Shown one piece after another: positions 1-9,379 of a stretch of 64,000 bases of DNA. The translations under genes and the position numbers were made by a program. Under the pieces are notes generated by a model. That model was not told where the DNA came from and ran no database searches. It saw only the letters and a program-made list of their open reading frames with translations. The DNA is from Symbiodinium microadriaticum (taxonomy: Eukaryota > Sar > Dinophyceae > Suessiales > Symbiodiniaceae): NCBI GenBank assembly GCA_001939145.1, contig LSRX01001203.1, positions 124,001 to 188,000 on the forward strand, read 5' to 3'. The first letter of the stretch is position 1, and each line of letters starts with the position of its first letter.

Positions 1-420
1 CTTCTGACGCTTGAGAGGACGCTTGTGCCACCCTGTTGGCAGGGTCCTTTGGGCTGTGGGCCAAACTCCAACACTGTCTCTGCCTATGCCGCGGACCTCT
101 CTGAAGCCCCTCGCGAAGCGTGGCTGCAAAGCTTCCGATGACTTTATTCATTCATATCAATGCCGCTTCCATGTCCACTCCGAGAGCGACCAATCTCAGG
201 ACATCCGCTTGGGCGAGCCCGAAGGCAGTCAGATTCTGTTGTGACCCGGCGTAAGAAGTGGAAATTCGGCCGCAGGTTGCATAACGGATGCTTGACAGCC
301 GACAACACACGGCGATATAGGGAGACGAAGCAGCAGCGTAGGCCTTCCTGCTGCAGCAACGTGCAGACATACAGTTACGTGTTAGAATTGGAACTGTCGG
401 AGAAATAGGGAGAGACAAGA
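1..420. other. no recognisable gene
   Basis: Short open frames on both strands overlap each other here without any family signature or convincing splice pattern. I see nothing that I can annotate. Confidence 0.5.
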
Positions 421-510
421 TGCACAACCTCGAGGTACTGGACAGCCCCGAGCACCGACGGCCTGAACGGCTCCAGCTTCACGTACGAGACCGTCGCTCG
501 TCAGAGATCT
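421..510 (+). CDS. possible FN3-like module exon, block 1
   Basis: The frame starting at 421 reads WTAPSTDGLNGSSFTYET near 439-492. This resembles the end of block 1 of the repeated module, where a P-T-DG turn is followed by a beta strand. No SN-F start is visible and no splice junction could be fixed, so the call rests on one short match. It would be the most upstream module copy in the window. Confidence 0.3.
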
Positions 511-829
511 GTTTTAGGAGGCGAGCCCAGTTGTTATTGCAGGGCATCTTACCAATGTGCTCAGGAATTGGATGTGGGTGGCGTTTTTACCACTTTAGGT
601 CTGACGCCGCTGCGATGCAACGAGGTTCTTGAAGCTGTTTGCAACGAACCGACTGCGTAGCAACCGGATTCTAAGGACAGACACCAGCTTTCTCATCTCT
701 GGCCTACAACTGCAGTTTGCTTACATCTTCAGGACAGATTGGGTCGAAAACCATCCAAGTATGGACGCGTCCGGACGAAACGCTTTCCATGTCGATCTAC
801 ATGAATGCATAGCGCACTGGGGTGGGCAG

Positions 830-890
830 GATTAGCACCTACAACAGCGCTGGCTACGTGACGCGCTCCAATGTCTCCACGACAAGTGTT
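830..890 (+). CDS. FN3 domain exon, C-terminal strand
   Basis: After an AG|G acceptor at 828-829 the frame reads ISTYNSAGYVTRSN (831-872). This is the usual FN3 ending, a beta strand followed by Y-N-x-x-G and a serine. The earlier strands of the domain are not visible upstream. It suggests that the repeated modules of this window sit in a protein that also has ordinary FN3 domains. Confidence 0.45.
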
Positions 891-1200
891 CGTCGATGTA
901 GGTTCGGAATTGCAAGGCAACGTTCAAGAGCACCTAGTTCTTCTCAGACACTTGTTTTGGTCAGTGTCGGTTCCTGATTAATGAATACTGAATACCCTAT
1001 AGTTTTTGGGCTGTATGTAAGCCCATTGCAATCCCTGGAGTCGAGCCATGCTCTTGCCAATGGGCGACTCATGCCAGGGCATTGGCTACACTGCGACACT
1101 TCCGCCTGCTGTTCCGGAGCCAGCGAGCCCCATTCCAAGGCCTTCCCCGGCGTGTCTTAGAGATCCATGACCCCGTTGTGCATAGCAGGGCCAGGCAGTT
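891..1200. other. no recognisable gene
   Basis: Unique-looking sequence between an FN3-type exon and a CAG microsatellite. No open frame here carries a motif I recognise. Confidence 0.4.
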
Positions 1201-1201
1201 T

Positions 1202-1247
1202 CAACAGCAAGCAACAGCAGCAGAAGCGGCAGCAACAACGACAACGA

Positions 1248-1328
<81 letters not shown>

Positions 1329-1372
1329 TAACAGCAATAACAGCAATACCAGCAGCAACAACAACAACAACA
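1202..1372. repeat. (CAG)n-rich microsatellite
   Basis: Near-perfect CAG/AGC triplets fill about 1250-1327, with CAA- and AAC-interrupted flanks. All six frames stay open and give poly-Ala, poly-Gln or poly-Leu, so the ORFs crossing it (for example 1082-1564 on + and 1086-1460 on -) are artefacts of the repeat. Confidence 0.95.
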
Positions 1373-1689
1373 ACCGCCACAACAGTGATGACGATGGTGA
1401 GAGCGACAAGAGAACGATCCAGAACAGCAAGAGCAGAGATCTTAACTGTAGCAGCTTCACTTGCTCCGATCACCACGGCACACCACAACAACACAAAAAA
1501 ATCCAGCAACAAAAGGACAACCGCAATCGAGAACACTCCCTCTGAGCCTTGTCACGTGGCCTAGCTCCGGTTCCGAACACCCTCTCTGACAGCACCCTTG
1601 TGGAGCACAGGTAAGAACAGGTCCGACGCAGAGATTTCCTGTCTTGCTTGTTGAACAGTTCCCTCTGATCTGCAAAGAAGCACACAAGA

Positions 1690-1870
1690 CAGACGCGGGT
1701 GATCTCTGTGATCTTCTGGGTTGACGAAACGTCTGCGGCCCTGCTAAAACTGAGCCGCGACACTGCCAGGTCTACCTGGGACCTTCGGACGCAATTGCTG
1801 GCTGAGCGGGTCATTTCAGGATGCTTGCTGCCGGATTCTGCGCTCTACAAGCTGATGTGTTCTGCAATGC
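1690..1870 (+). CDS. FN3-like module exon, blocks 2 to 4
   Basis: The frame reads VISVIFWVDETSAALLKLSR, then VISGCLLPDSALYKL, up to about 1856. The first part resembles block 2 (a hydrophobic strand like WAVV followed by an Ala-rich turn). The second is block 4 (S-G-C-L-L-P ... Y-K-L). Both are in one frame without an intron, so several blocks share one exon here. Boundaries are approximate. Confidence 0.5.
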
Positions 1871-2815
1871 GAGCTTCTGACACACCTCCTGCAGTCGATC
1901 TTATTATGTTCCCAGGTCAGCAGCGCCTTCTTTCAGCATCCGTCCATGGCCTCGACCCCAGTGCCTGAGGGCGTGTCACTTCGCTTCAGCGCCACAGCCG
2001 TCAACGGTTACGCTTCTTGGCTGAAGCGAGTGGCTACCCTTAAATGAGTTCAGCAAGACCTCCAAAGAAGCAGCCGCAACTAAGCCCCAAAGCACTGGGC
2101 AAGAGGCCCATCGTAGAGGTATTCCAACTTGCAGGCAGGAAAAGAGCCTTCAGAACTAACTAAAGCAATGGGCAGCCCAAGCAAAAAGAAAGTGCATCAA
2201 CGCGACGCGGTCAGCTCGGCCTGCTGGATATTGCTCCGCTCCCGAGCAGTAGCACTGCAGAAACAGGAGAGTAGTAGTGGTCGTCGTGATGGCGATCCAC
2301 CATGCCATTGGGGCTTCAAGACGGAGTTGGTGTTGGTTCTTCTTCCGGGTTTAGATGACAGATGAGAGCCGGCCGAGGATTCATGTAACCGAGCCCCTTA
2401 GCCACCCCGAGCCGAGTGAGGAAGAGGCAAGACTCGGCGAAGAAAAGAAGCACAAGACAAATTGAGCTGGTTTGGCGGAGGACTTGACGACAAGAAGATC
2501 ACCACCGGAATGGACAAATGGGCAGAAGAAAACCACAACACACAAATGACACTACCACACCAACTTCGCGAGATTCGGGCTCAGGCTTCCTGGTGTGCGG
2601 TTGGCGGATCATCGTGCAATGAGTGTTTGGTTCGTCAATGTGTGGGTACTGGAATTTGCTTGTGACGCAGCTATGCAATGCAAGACAGTGCAATGTTTCA
2701 GATTCGGGCTCGTGGGGCTGCACAATGTTTTTTGTTTTGTTTTTATAATTGGCACTTCAGCAAGCTTTGGTCCGACTTACCAAAATGTTGGAGAAGGGAG
2801 TTCACCTATAATCAA
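1871..2815. other. no recognisable gene
   Basis: About 0.95 kb with only short overlapping open frames. A frame at 2462-2665 starts MSWFGGGLDDKK but matches nothing I know. Probably intron or spacer. Confidence 0.4.
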
Positions 2816-2816
2816 G

Positions 2817-2945
2817 AACATGTCCAGCAATTCCAAGAGCCGCAGTCAGGCTTGGGCAATGGTTGTTGAGAGCAGCAACCTCGACATGGTGACAGCGACA
2901 ACGATGAAGGACCTCGCCAGTTTGCCAGGGGGCTGGCTTCTGCCT
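2817..2945 (+). CDS. FN3-like module exon, block 2
   Basis: The frame reads QAWAMVVESSNLDMVTATTM, then KDLAS, with W at about 2851. AWAMVV is the best form of block 2, followed by the usual MVTATTMK stretch that leads into block 3. The acceptor is not fixed; the frame closes at 2948. Block 1 of this copy was not found upstream. Confidence 0.5.
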
Positions 2946-3244
2946 TGATGATGAAAACAGGCTTTATGAAGGGGAATACAGAGCCATGTAATCGGAAACA
3001 CCACAGGAAAAAAGTCCAAGAGCAGGGGTCCGAGTTTTATTGAGCTGCTTCATCCTGCCTGGCCGGACAGGATGGTACCTATGCCGTGGGTGGGGCAGCT
3101 TGCTATCGGGCACAGCAGGCGCCTTCCCATTGCAAACAGAAACACTACGACACCTCACTGACCCAAAAGGACCGGGCATGCAGTGGCTGAGAAGGTCGAA
3201 CGCATGCTTGTCGTTTCCGGCCACCGGGGTGCTTGCCCAGGCGG

Positions 3245-3350
3245 TTGCACGCGGTGAAGTTTACTTCTGGCGCTTGGGAAGCGACCCGGCAAGAGACTTT
3301 TGCTTGGGGCAGCCTCCGGTACTCAGCAGGGTTCAAAGCGAGCTGCTTGC
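3245..3350 (+). CDS. possible FN3-like module exon, blocks 1-2
   Basis: The frame gives AVKFTSGAWEATRQETFAWG and then a Ser/Gly-rich stretch. The pattern (strand V-K-F, spacer, F-A-W-G) resembles the block 1 to block 2 transition. The match is short and another frame is open here too. Confidence 0.3.
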
Positions 3351-3528
3351 CGAAAAGCTCACCGAGAGATGAGGTGACGACAACCCTTCAGATCCAACAG
3401 GATGCTTTTTATCGCATGGTGGGACCTACGCCATCGTGGCTCGTTAGCAGAATGGCGATTTTCCGAATGATCGCTCTTAAGCTTGCCTGATGTTTTTCCT
3501 TGGGGCCTCCATGGTCACTTGCGCGAGA

Positions 3529-3615
3529 GGCGACCTACGTTCAAAGCGTGGCGAGCTTCGATGCGGGGCTCACTGACGGAACGTTGTCGGGCCCCATCGA
3601 GTTCACAGCGTCTCG
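3529..3615 (+). CDS. FN3-like module exon, block 5
   Basis: The frame contains VASFDAGLTDGTLSGPIEFT. This is the block 5 ending that links one module to the next (ED--NDGTLS-P-). An AG|G acceptor lies near 3527. Flanking frames show no continuation, as expected if block 1 of the next copy is a separate exon. Confidence 0.6.
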
Positions 3616-3975
3616 GTGCATGGTGTGTGCAAGATTTTGCAAGTACGAGCATGAGCTGCTGAAGAGCCTGCAGGCACGTTGCAACATGTTGCATTGTTGG
3701 ATGTATTTGTCGTCGTACCTGTCCAACACCAACTCAGGTGGTTTCTGGCCTTTCGAACACTTTCTACAGCTCTCCGACGCTCAACAGAGACCAAGCGGCA
3801 TGCAGAGAGACTTGCGAGATCTTGCGAGCTTGTCTCTCCAGATGTTTAGAGCAAGTTGAGGGCCCGAGGACCCCGGGTATCTGAAACATAGCCGACTTCC
3901 TCTTGGAACAAGTATGATTATGTATCATCCTGGTATGTTCGGAGCCAGCACGGGATCAGAGCGAGCGAACGGAAG

Positions 3976-4050
3976 GCATTCGTGTCATGATGTCATGCGC
4001 ATGGATCGTAGCTTCTTTGGTCGCACATCATTTTGAGCACCTGAGGTCCA
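3976..4050 (+). CDS. possible FN3-like module exon, block 2
   Basis: The frame reads SCAWIVASLVAHHFEHLR after 3993. C-A-W-I-V-A-S resembles block 2. No junction was fixed and the frame stays open beyond the match, so only moderate weight is given. Confidence 0.38.
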
Positions 4051-4409
4051 CTGACCGAGAGTGGAGTCACGCTGGCCTTTACACCACGCAGGCCTGGGTA
4101 CGGTTGGGCGATGATTTTGAGCCCAGGCAGCAAAATGACGACAAGCAAGACATGTCTCCACCTGCCATACAGTAGCCATGCACGATGACAATACCGATAT
4201 CTTCTGACTGCAGATGTCCAGCGTCAAGCACTTGACATCTCAAGGACGGAAGAACAGGCACGCTCAGCGACGAAGGACTGTGCCGGGTTCAGTCGCAAAG
4301 GTGAAACAGAAGGCCTTTGACTTGCGGCGGACTCCCGGCTCGTCCGATCTCACCCTTGAAGCTTCTGTCAGCCATACGTTCAGCACCAACAACAAGGAAG
4401 TTCTCCAGG

Positions 4410-4505
4410 TCTGTGGGTCGAGGTCGGTGCGTCGAAACTGCTTTATGGATTTGTGCTTGGAATGATGCCGATAGCAGTGCTTGTAACTTAAGAAAGCTGT
4501 CAACA
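4410..4505 (+). CDS. possible FN3-like module exon, block 2
   Basis: The frame gives ETALWICAWNDADSSACN. A-L-W-I-C with D-A-D following is like block 2 (G--WA-V--DA-A). Two other frames are open over the same bases, so this remains tentative. Confidence 0.35.
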
Positions 4506-4599
4506 TCCAAGAAACCGGCTGAAAAACCTGACATCAACTGACAAAGGTGACAAGCTGGGACGAGTCCTTTCGTTTCCTGATGCATCCTGCTGTGGCAAG

Positions 4600-4690
4600 G
4601 AGCATGTCTACAGATTGGATGGTGCTTTGGGTGGACCGTGTCCTAGCAGCCATCGAGAGCACAATCAGGTAGTCCCTGCATTTCAGCAGT
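4600..4690 (+). CDS. possible FN3-like module exon, block 3
   Basis: The frame reads VYRLDGALGGPCPSSHREHN. D-G-A-L-G-G-P-C is the block 3 signature, which follows block 2 in the order expected from the exon just upstream. The acceptor may be the CAG/AG around 4590-4612; not resolved. Confidence 0.42.
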
Positions 4691-5019
4691 GATGCCATAC
4701 TGCCCGAGTGGTCAGCCCGCTTCAATCACCTCTGTTTGTGATCCAGTAGCTGAAGGCGATCCACACTGCACTAAACTCACGTGACTAAGTTTCTGCAAGC
4801 ATGGTCCTCGACAGCTTTTTGCCAATCGAGAAGAAGCGTGGGTCTTCTCAGGCTGGCCTGTGTCTTCCCACGAAAAAATTCGTTCGCTGCGCCTCCACCA
4901 AACACCCATTGGAGCCCTTCCAGTCCTTTACCAGTTTGGATCAGAGTCCGAAGTCGTGCTCATTTCACCCGAAACATGCGCGAATGCCCACTTTCTGCTT
5001 TGAGGCTGCCTCCTAACAG

Positions 5020-5100
5020 TCGGCAACCGATATACCGTTCTGGCCTACATTTCTGGCATTGGAGCACACCTGGACGGGACGTTTGAAAGCGTGTCTCTCT
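5020..5100 (+). CDS. FN3-like module exon, blocks 4-5
   Basis: After the TAACAG acceptor (AG at 5018-5019) the frame reads GNRYTVLAYISGIGAHLDGT, then FESVSLW. This is Y-T-V-L-A-Y with a D-G-T turn, the block 4/5 pair. The phase fits a two-base carry-in at the acceptor. Confidence 0.6.
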
Positions 5101-5204
5101 GGCATCATGCGCTGAGATGGTTTTTTCAACTATACTTGAGGTACCTTCCTTTTGCTCCCGGAAAAGCGCAAGTGTTGATGTGGCCGCGGGCATGAGATGG
5201 CATG

Positions 5205-5310
5205 GCATGAGGCTTCTTCAACCGCAACCAGTGCCAGCAACGCTTTCTCTACGTTCCCAACCATCTCCGGCCCCCCCAGCGGAGCTGCTTGGTGTGAGGT
5301 ACCAGTAGTC
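5205..5310 (+). CDS. FN3-like module exon, block 1
   Basis: The frame reads ATSASNAFSTFPTISGPPSG, a block 1 sequence (S-N-A-F, Pro, I-S, Pro). It follows the block 5 exon just upstream, in the expected order. The donor is unresolved; a GTACC at about 5299 is one candidate. Confidence 0.55.
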
Positions 5311-5561
5311 TGCAGCGCTCTCGCGTCAACGAGTCGCGCATCCTCTCGAAAACTCAGGATGGTATCACCGTGCAGCTGCGGACGAGGTGCCGTGCAGAAG
5401 AGCAAAGTGTCAACAATGCGGGGCATGGTGCTTGGCATGGTCGTTGGTCCGTATCCAACAGCTCAGGGCTCCTTACTCGCCAGTGTGAGAAAGCCATGTC
5501 GTGACTGACTCGCCGCCATCGCCTTGGTTCTGAACCGGGCCGGTGCCTCGCATCCTCGCAG

Positions 5562-5790
5562 GTCGAGTGGTTACCTGTGGCTGATGATCACTGTGGGACC
5601 CGTGGCACTTACCATCGATCTGATCAAGGCGAGTCCTGAAGGGACAAGTTGCCAGACTTGCCATGCCGGTTTGATGGAGCTGCCCTGTTCTGATGTCAAG
5701 GCTGGCGTCGGGGCTGTGGGCGCCAGTACCTGCCGCGTGCTTGCAGCCACTCGCCATTCGGAACAGCTACAAATACCTTCCTCATCCTTC
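5562..5790 (+). CDS. FN3-like module exon, blocks 2-3
   Basis: The acceptor CTCGCAG ends at 5561. The frame then reads SSGYLWLMITVGPVALTIDL, I-K-A-S, and later GAVGASTCRVLAAT. This is block 2 (SSGYLWLMITV) followed by block 3 (A-V-G-A-S-T-C-R-V) in one exon. It forms, with the exon at 5205, one copy of the module. Confidence 0.62.
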
Positions 5791-6030
5791 CTCAGCAGAA
5801 TCTTCAGGTGATTGCTTGGAGCGGCCAGAAGTGCCGGTGAGTGAGGGAGATATCGTGCCAGGAAAGTATGGTGAACATGCGCCTCCTTCCAACACTACAA
5901 TCACTAGTCGTAGTAGGTCAGAAAAGGGATGGCCCTCCAGCACAAGCCTGAGATGCATGATGCATCTGCATCTGATGATTTGATAAGGCGATTGTGGACG
6001 ACAGCCTGCAACTTTGGTCAAATTTAGCAG

Positions 6031-6211
6031 TTTCGTAGTGCATGGCAGCCGTGTGCCTCTGCACAGTAGCCGCCAGCCGAGGCAATCCTTCGATCTGTCG
6101 GACTGCAAGCTAAATTCTGGTCCCGAGTATGCCCTGCACTCTTACATTGAGGGCACGACATCTTCAGGGTGCTTTGGCAGAATAGCAGTGTCTTGCATCG
6201 TGAAGCGCTAA
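6031..6211 (+). CDS. FN3-like module exon, blocks 4-5
   Basis: The acceptor TTTAGCAG ends at 6030. The frame contains FDLSDCKLNSGPEYALHSYI, then EGTTSSGCFGRI. L-S-D-C-K-L-N-S-G-P-E-Y is a clear block 4. The frame closes at 6209-6211, probably inside the following intron. Confidence 0.58.
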
Positions 6212-6315
6212 TGTTGGCTGTCAGGAATGATGGCAGCTTTGCAGGGACAGTCACGCTACTCGACAGCATTCAAGCCTCCCGGAGACTCTAAGCACGTTCC
6301 GTGCTGAGGTTCCAG

Positions 6316-6389
6316 GTCACTCCTTCGAACATATTTGTGGTCTACCCATCCATCATCTCAGAGACCACAGGACTTGGCTTCACTTTCCA
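6316..6389 (+). CDS. FN3-like module exon, block 1
   Basis: The acceptor TTCCAG ends at 6315. The exon reads TPSNIFVVYPSIISETTGLG and then FTF, a full block 1. The donor appears to be GA at 6390-6391: two bases (CA) are left in phase 2, and the first base of the next exon (G at 6452) completes a Gln codon. The intron is then 62 bases, GA-AG. Confidence 0.68.
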
Positions 6390-6451
6390 GACGCTTGGTC
6401 GAACCACTTGGCAGGAAAGCAAACCCAGATGACCGGCGTACACATGCTAAG

Positions 6452-6545
6452 GATGACCGCATCCTTTGCCGGACGCTTCTGGTTGCTTCTTCGCGAAGGC
6501 AATGCGGCCATCACGGTTGAGGCACAGCGACTGGATGCCTGCCGG
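6452..6545 (+). CDS. FN3-like module exon, block 2
   Basis: Starting after AG at 6450-6451, the frame reads MTASFAGRFWLLLREGNAAI, then TVEAQRLDA. S-F-A-G-R-F-W-L-L-L is block 2. Joined to the previous exon it gives the unbroken strand F-T-F-Q-M-T-A-S expected between blocks 1 and 2. Confidence 0.62.
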
Positions 6546-6699
6546 AAAGACATTGTGTTCAAGCGCCCAGGAGATCAAGTCCGGCACCGGTGCACTGGGT
6601 CTGGCAGAGTGCCAGCGCAGCTCCGAGGTTTTGACGGCATCACTTCAGGCAGGTTTGGTCCTTTGCAGAGAGGCCCTGGTTTGCCTCCCTCCCCCCCCG

Positions 6700-6844
6700 C
6701 TCCTTCGGAGGAGTTGGTCCTCACAAATTGCCAGCTCAGCCAAGACAGACTCTACAGCTTGTACGTGTACATCGAGGCCGCTACAGCAAGACGATGCAAG
6801 AAGATTGATAAAGAAGCCCTTATTGTTGAGCTGACAGGATTTTA
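6700..6844 (+). CDS. FN3-like module exon, blocks 4-5
   Basis: The frame reads LVLTNCQLSQDRLYSLYVYI followed by E-A. This is one of the best block 4/5 sequences in the window (L-T-N-C-Q-L ... Y-S-L-Y-V-Y-I-E). The frame ends at 6843 with TAA. The beginning is approximate. Confidence 0.66.
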
Positions 6845-7000
6845 ATGGCAACGACGACGGCATCATCGCTGGGCCGATCAGTTTTTATGTCAATGGCTGA
6901 GGAAGTGTTCCGGCATTCTGCGGCAACATTGAAGTTGCCAAAACTGGCAACGCAATCACATCGCTATGCGAGTTGCAGTGACATCCTAGAAAGTGCTAAG

Positions 7001-7066
7001 GTCCTCGAGGCAAACAACTTTGAGGACTCACCTTTGCCCGTCGAAAACTCCGCCACTCTGGATGGG
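7001..7066 (+). CDS. FN3-like module exon, block 1
   Basis: The acceptor CTAAG ends at 7000. The exon reads VLEANNFEDSPLPVENSATL and D-G, a complete block 1 of 22 codons. A GT donor at 7067 leaves phase 0, matching the phase-0 start of the next exon at 7149. Confidence 0.66.
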
Positions 7067-7148
7067 GTGGCACTGTCGCGTTCTTGCATCCTCGACTAGC
7101 CGACGAGGTATGTCCTGTTGCACAGGGCTCAGTACCTTTCACTGCCAG

Positions 7149-7245
7149 GTGCGACTAAGCTTCATGGCCAGCAGAGAGGGCTTTGCTTGGGCAGCCCTCT
7201 TCGAAGACTATGCAGAGGCTGTCCTGGGGAGGGAGGGGTACGCTT
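7149..7245 (+). CDS. FN3-like module exon, block 2
   Basis: The acceptor TGCCAG ends at 7148. The frame reads VRLSFMASREGFAWAALFED and then YAEAVL. Joined in phase to the preceding exon it gives T-L-D-G-V-R-L-S-F, the canonical passage from block 1 to block 2. The donor is not fixed. Confidence 0.66.
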
Positions 7246-7404
7246 ATGGGCTCGGGCTCGGAGGCAGCATGTGGCGATTCAGGCCTTGGCCTATTTTCTG
7301 GACGTCCCCACCTTCTTGGACCGGCATGCGACCTATTTACGGACAGCTCTGGAGAGACTGTTGCATCCGTGCTAGGGAGTCGCATTCTGGCATCTGCACC
7401 GAGG

Positions 7405-7560
7405 TATTATCCGACAAACAACGAATCGTGTGCCCCAGCTGGGGTGCCCGTCCTCGCCTCTGGCAACATCACAAACATGACCCTTGCGGACTGCGGCTTG
7501 AACTACAGCGCAACATATTGGGCAGTGGTCTACATTGAAGGCGGGAGATGCCCTAGACGA
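7405..7560 (+). CDS. FN3-like module exon, blocks 3-5
   Basis: The frame contains NESCAPAGVPVLASGN and then NMTLADCGLNYSATYWAVVY, followed by I-E-G. This spans the end of block 3 (C ... G-V-P-V), block 4 (L-A-D-C-G-L ... Y-W) and the start of block 5 (V-V-Y-I-E). It completes the copy begun at 7001. Confidence 0.65.
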
Positions 7561-7785
7561 GAGCCTGATGTGCACCCTACCCGCCAAATCTGAGGTATGA
7601 CAAAGACGAAGTCCGGGGCAATCTCAGCGCCTGTTGAAGTGTTTGTGCCTCGTGCATGCCCCAGAGTTTCCGGAGTAGCCACGACATGAAAGTGAAGAGA
7701 TGCGAAGAGGGGCGATGCAGTGGCCGGTAGATGGCAGAGATGCTTGCTGCAAGCCTCCATGCAACTTCGAGCGGAATGGTCGCAG

Positions 7786-7860
7786 GCTCCAACGGCTTCC
7801 CCTACACACCATTAGTGATTCAGGCCAGCGGCGTGGATTGGGTCATTGTGCAAGTGCTGC
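7786..7860 (+). CDS. FN3-like module exon, block 1
   Basis: The acceptor GTCGCAG ends at 7785. The frame reads GSNGFPYTPLVIQASGVDWV, then I-V-Q-V. S-N-G-F ... P-L-V matches block 1, with a DW instead of the usual DG turn, so the copy is diverged. Confidence 0.55.
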
Positions 7861-8342
7861 ATGCTGTGTTTCTTCTCAGTTCGTCCTGTAGTAGAGAGGA
7901 CAGCCATTTGACGGTGCTCACATGCCAAGTTCACGGTGCTTGCTTGCATGAATACGCGATCTCCTGTGCCACAGGCTCGACCTTACTTTGTCGACGTGGA
8001 AGTCCAACCGGCAGTCTTCGCTGAATTCAGCCCAAATTGCACCCAAACAGGCATGTGCTGCGACAGACATCAGCGGGCTGATGTAGTATTACAGATTCTA
8101 GATGGACGTGCCTGGCAGTACTCTTTCTTCCCTGGCATCGTAGCTGCAGTCATGCCAGATTGGGTGCTTGTCGGCCGTGGCTTCCCCCTGTAATTTCGAG
8201 TGGGCCCGGCTAACTTCCGGAGATCTCAGACCAATGCAATGCCCGCATGATGTCCGTCAAGGCCATCTCAAACCAATAACAAACTAAAGTGCTGAGACTA
8301 CACCGACACTGTATTCCGTAGGCTAGAGAGGATGCATGTCAG

Positions 8343-8440
8343 GAGTCGCCTTTGCTGAGGTACGATCTGGCTTCTTGTGGATCATCGTGGTGCACGAGAA
8401 CCATACTCACAAAGTCGACAGGAAAGCAGTGAAGACTGGC
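8343..8440 (+). CDS. FN3-like module exon, block 2
   Basis: The acceptor CATGTCAG ends at 8342. The frame reads VAFAEVRSGFLWIIVVHENH and then T-H-K-V-D-R-K-A-V-K. V-R-S-G-F-L-W-I-I-V-V is block 2 with the following V-D---V-K helix-like stretch. Confidence 0.62.
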
Positions 8441-8666
8441 ATCGTGCCTTGGCCGCTGCATAGCTTCATGCGAAGTGGAGCCTATGCACGAGAGTTTCAG
8501 TTGAAAGGTGAAATGTGTTGTCAAAGTCCTCATTCTCTTTCAGTACTTGGTCATCGGTCGTCCGAGGTTTCGGTGCTTGTAGCGGTTGGCCGTGTGGCCC
8601 CCATCACCTGTCGCGTCCACCCTTCAAACACACCAAAACTAGTACTGAAAGCCCAGAGCCCAGAGG

Positions 8667-8735
8667 TGCCATCAGGTGAGGTCGTGTGTGGCCTGTCTGA
8701 GATCACGGTGAACAACAGCGCGGAGTCACCTGTTG
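8667..8735 (+). CDS. possible FN3-like module exon, block 3
   Basis: The frame reads SGEVVCGLSEITVNNSAE. G-E-V-V-C followed by I-T-V-N-N-S resembles block 3 and its approach to block 4. It lies in the same frame as the block 2 exon upstream, but more than 200 bases away. Confidence 0.42.
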
Positions 8736-8852
8736 CAAAGAGGCAATTGGCGGGAATACGCTGCCATCATCTGATGACAAGCTATGGTATAGTGTGTGAC
8801 TGGTGAAGATAGTTCATGAAAATACCGGGAAGTACTCTCAGTTTACATGAAT

Positions 8853-8920
8853 GTGTATATATACAAAGATGTGTAAGTGTGTATATATAATGTGTATATA
8901 TATATATACACACACACACA
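8853..8920. repeat. (TA)n/(CA)n microsatellite
   Basis: Alternating TA and GT/CA dinucleotides, unlike the flanking unique DNA. No coding content. Confidence 0.9.
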
Positions 8921-9300
8921 GCTTCCATACGTATGCAGGCATGGATGGAGGGATGTATACATGTGAAGATAGCTCATCATTCTGACACTCATCGGTGCAA
9001 AGAGGTGGCCAAAGGGGAAAGACCAGAACTTGTGCATGATCTAAGGTCACATCGTGCAACTTGGTGGAAAAATCGATAGAATTTAAGGCTGCTGACGGCG
9101 TGTCAACAGATGTGCGAGGCATGTTTGTGTCCTCCCTGTTCACCCCAGGTCGAGGGCTGTCGGCTGCTGGCAACTTATTCATACCACGCCTTCTTCTATG
9201 TCGAAGGCTAGGGACAGTTGTCTCCGATAGAGCGCTGTGCAGTGGACGTACAGGCCCTCAACATGTTCGATGTTTCCAGACTTGCAAATCCATTCAGGTT

Positions 9301-9320
9301 TGCCTAGCCATTTGGCTCAG
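9301..9320 (+). other. relic dinoflagellate spliced leader
   Basis: TAGCCATTTGGCTCA at 9305-9319 matches the core of the dinoflagellate spliced leader (TAGCCATTTTGGCTCAAG) except for one missing T and one missing A near the end. It lies 59 bases upstream of the UGDH start codon. A TTCAG acceptor ends just before it at 9297, where a fresh leader could be trans-spliced. Relic leaders in genomic DNA are known in dinoflagellates as marks of mRNA that was reverse transcribed and reinserted. Confidence 0.7.
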
Positions 9321-9379
9321 CCAAGTCGGGCAGGGCCCCCGCCCCCGCGGTCGCTCCGAGCCGAGCGCCGAGCGCAGCC

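Noticed and set aside
1082..1564. Poly-Ala protein frame
   Set aside because: Created by the CAG microsatellite; other frames are equally open.
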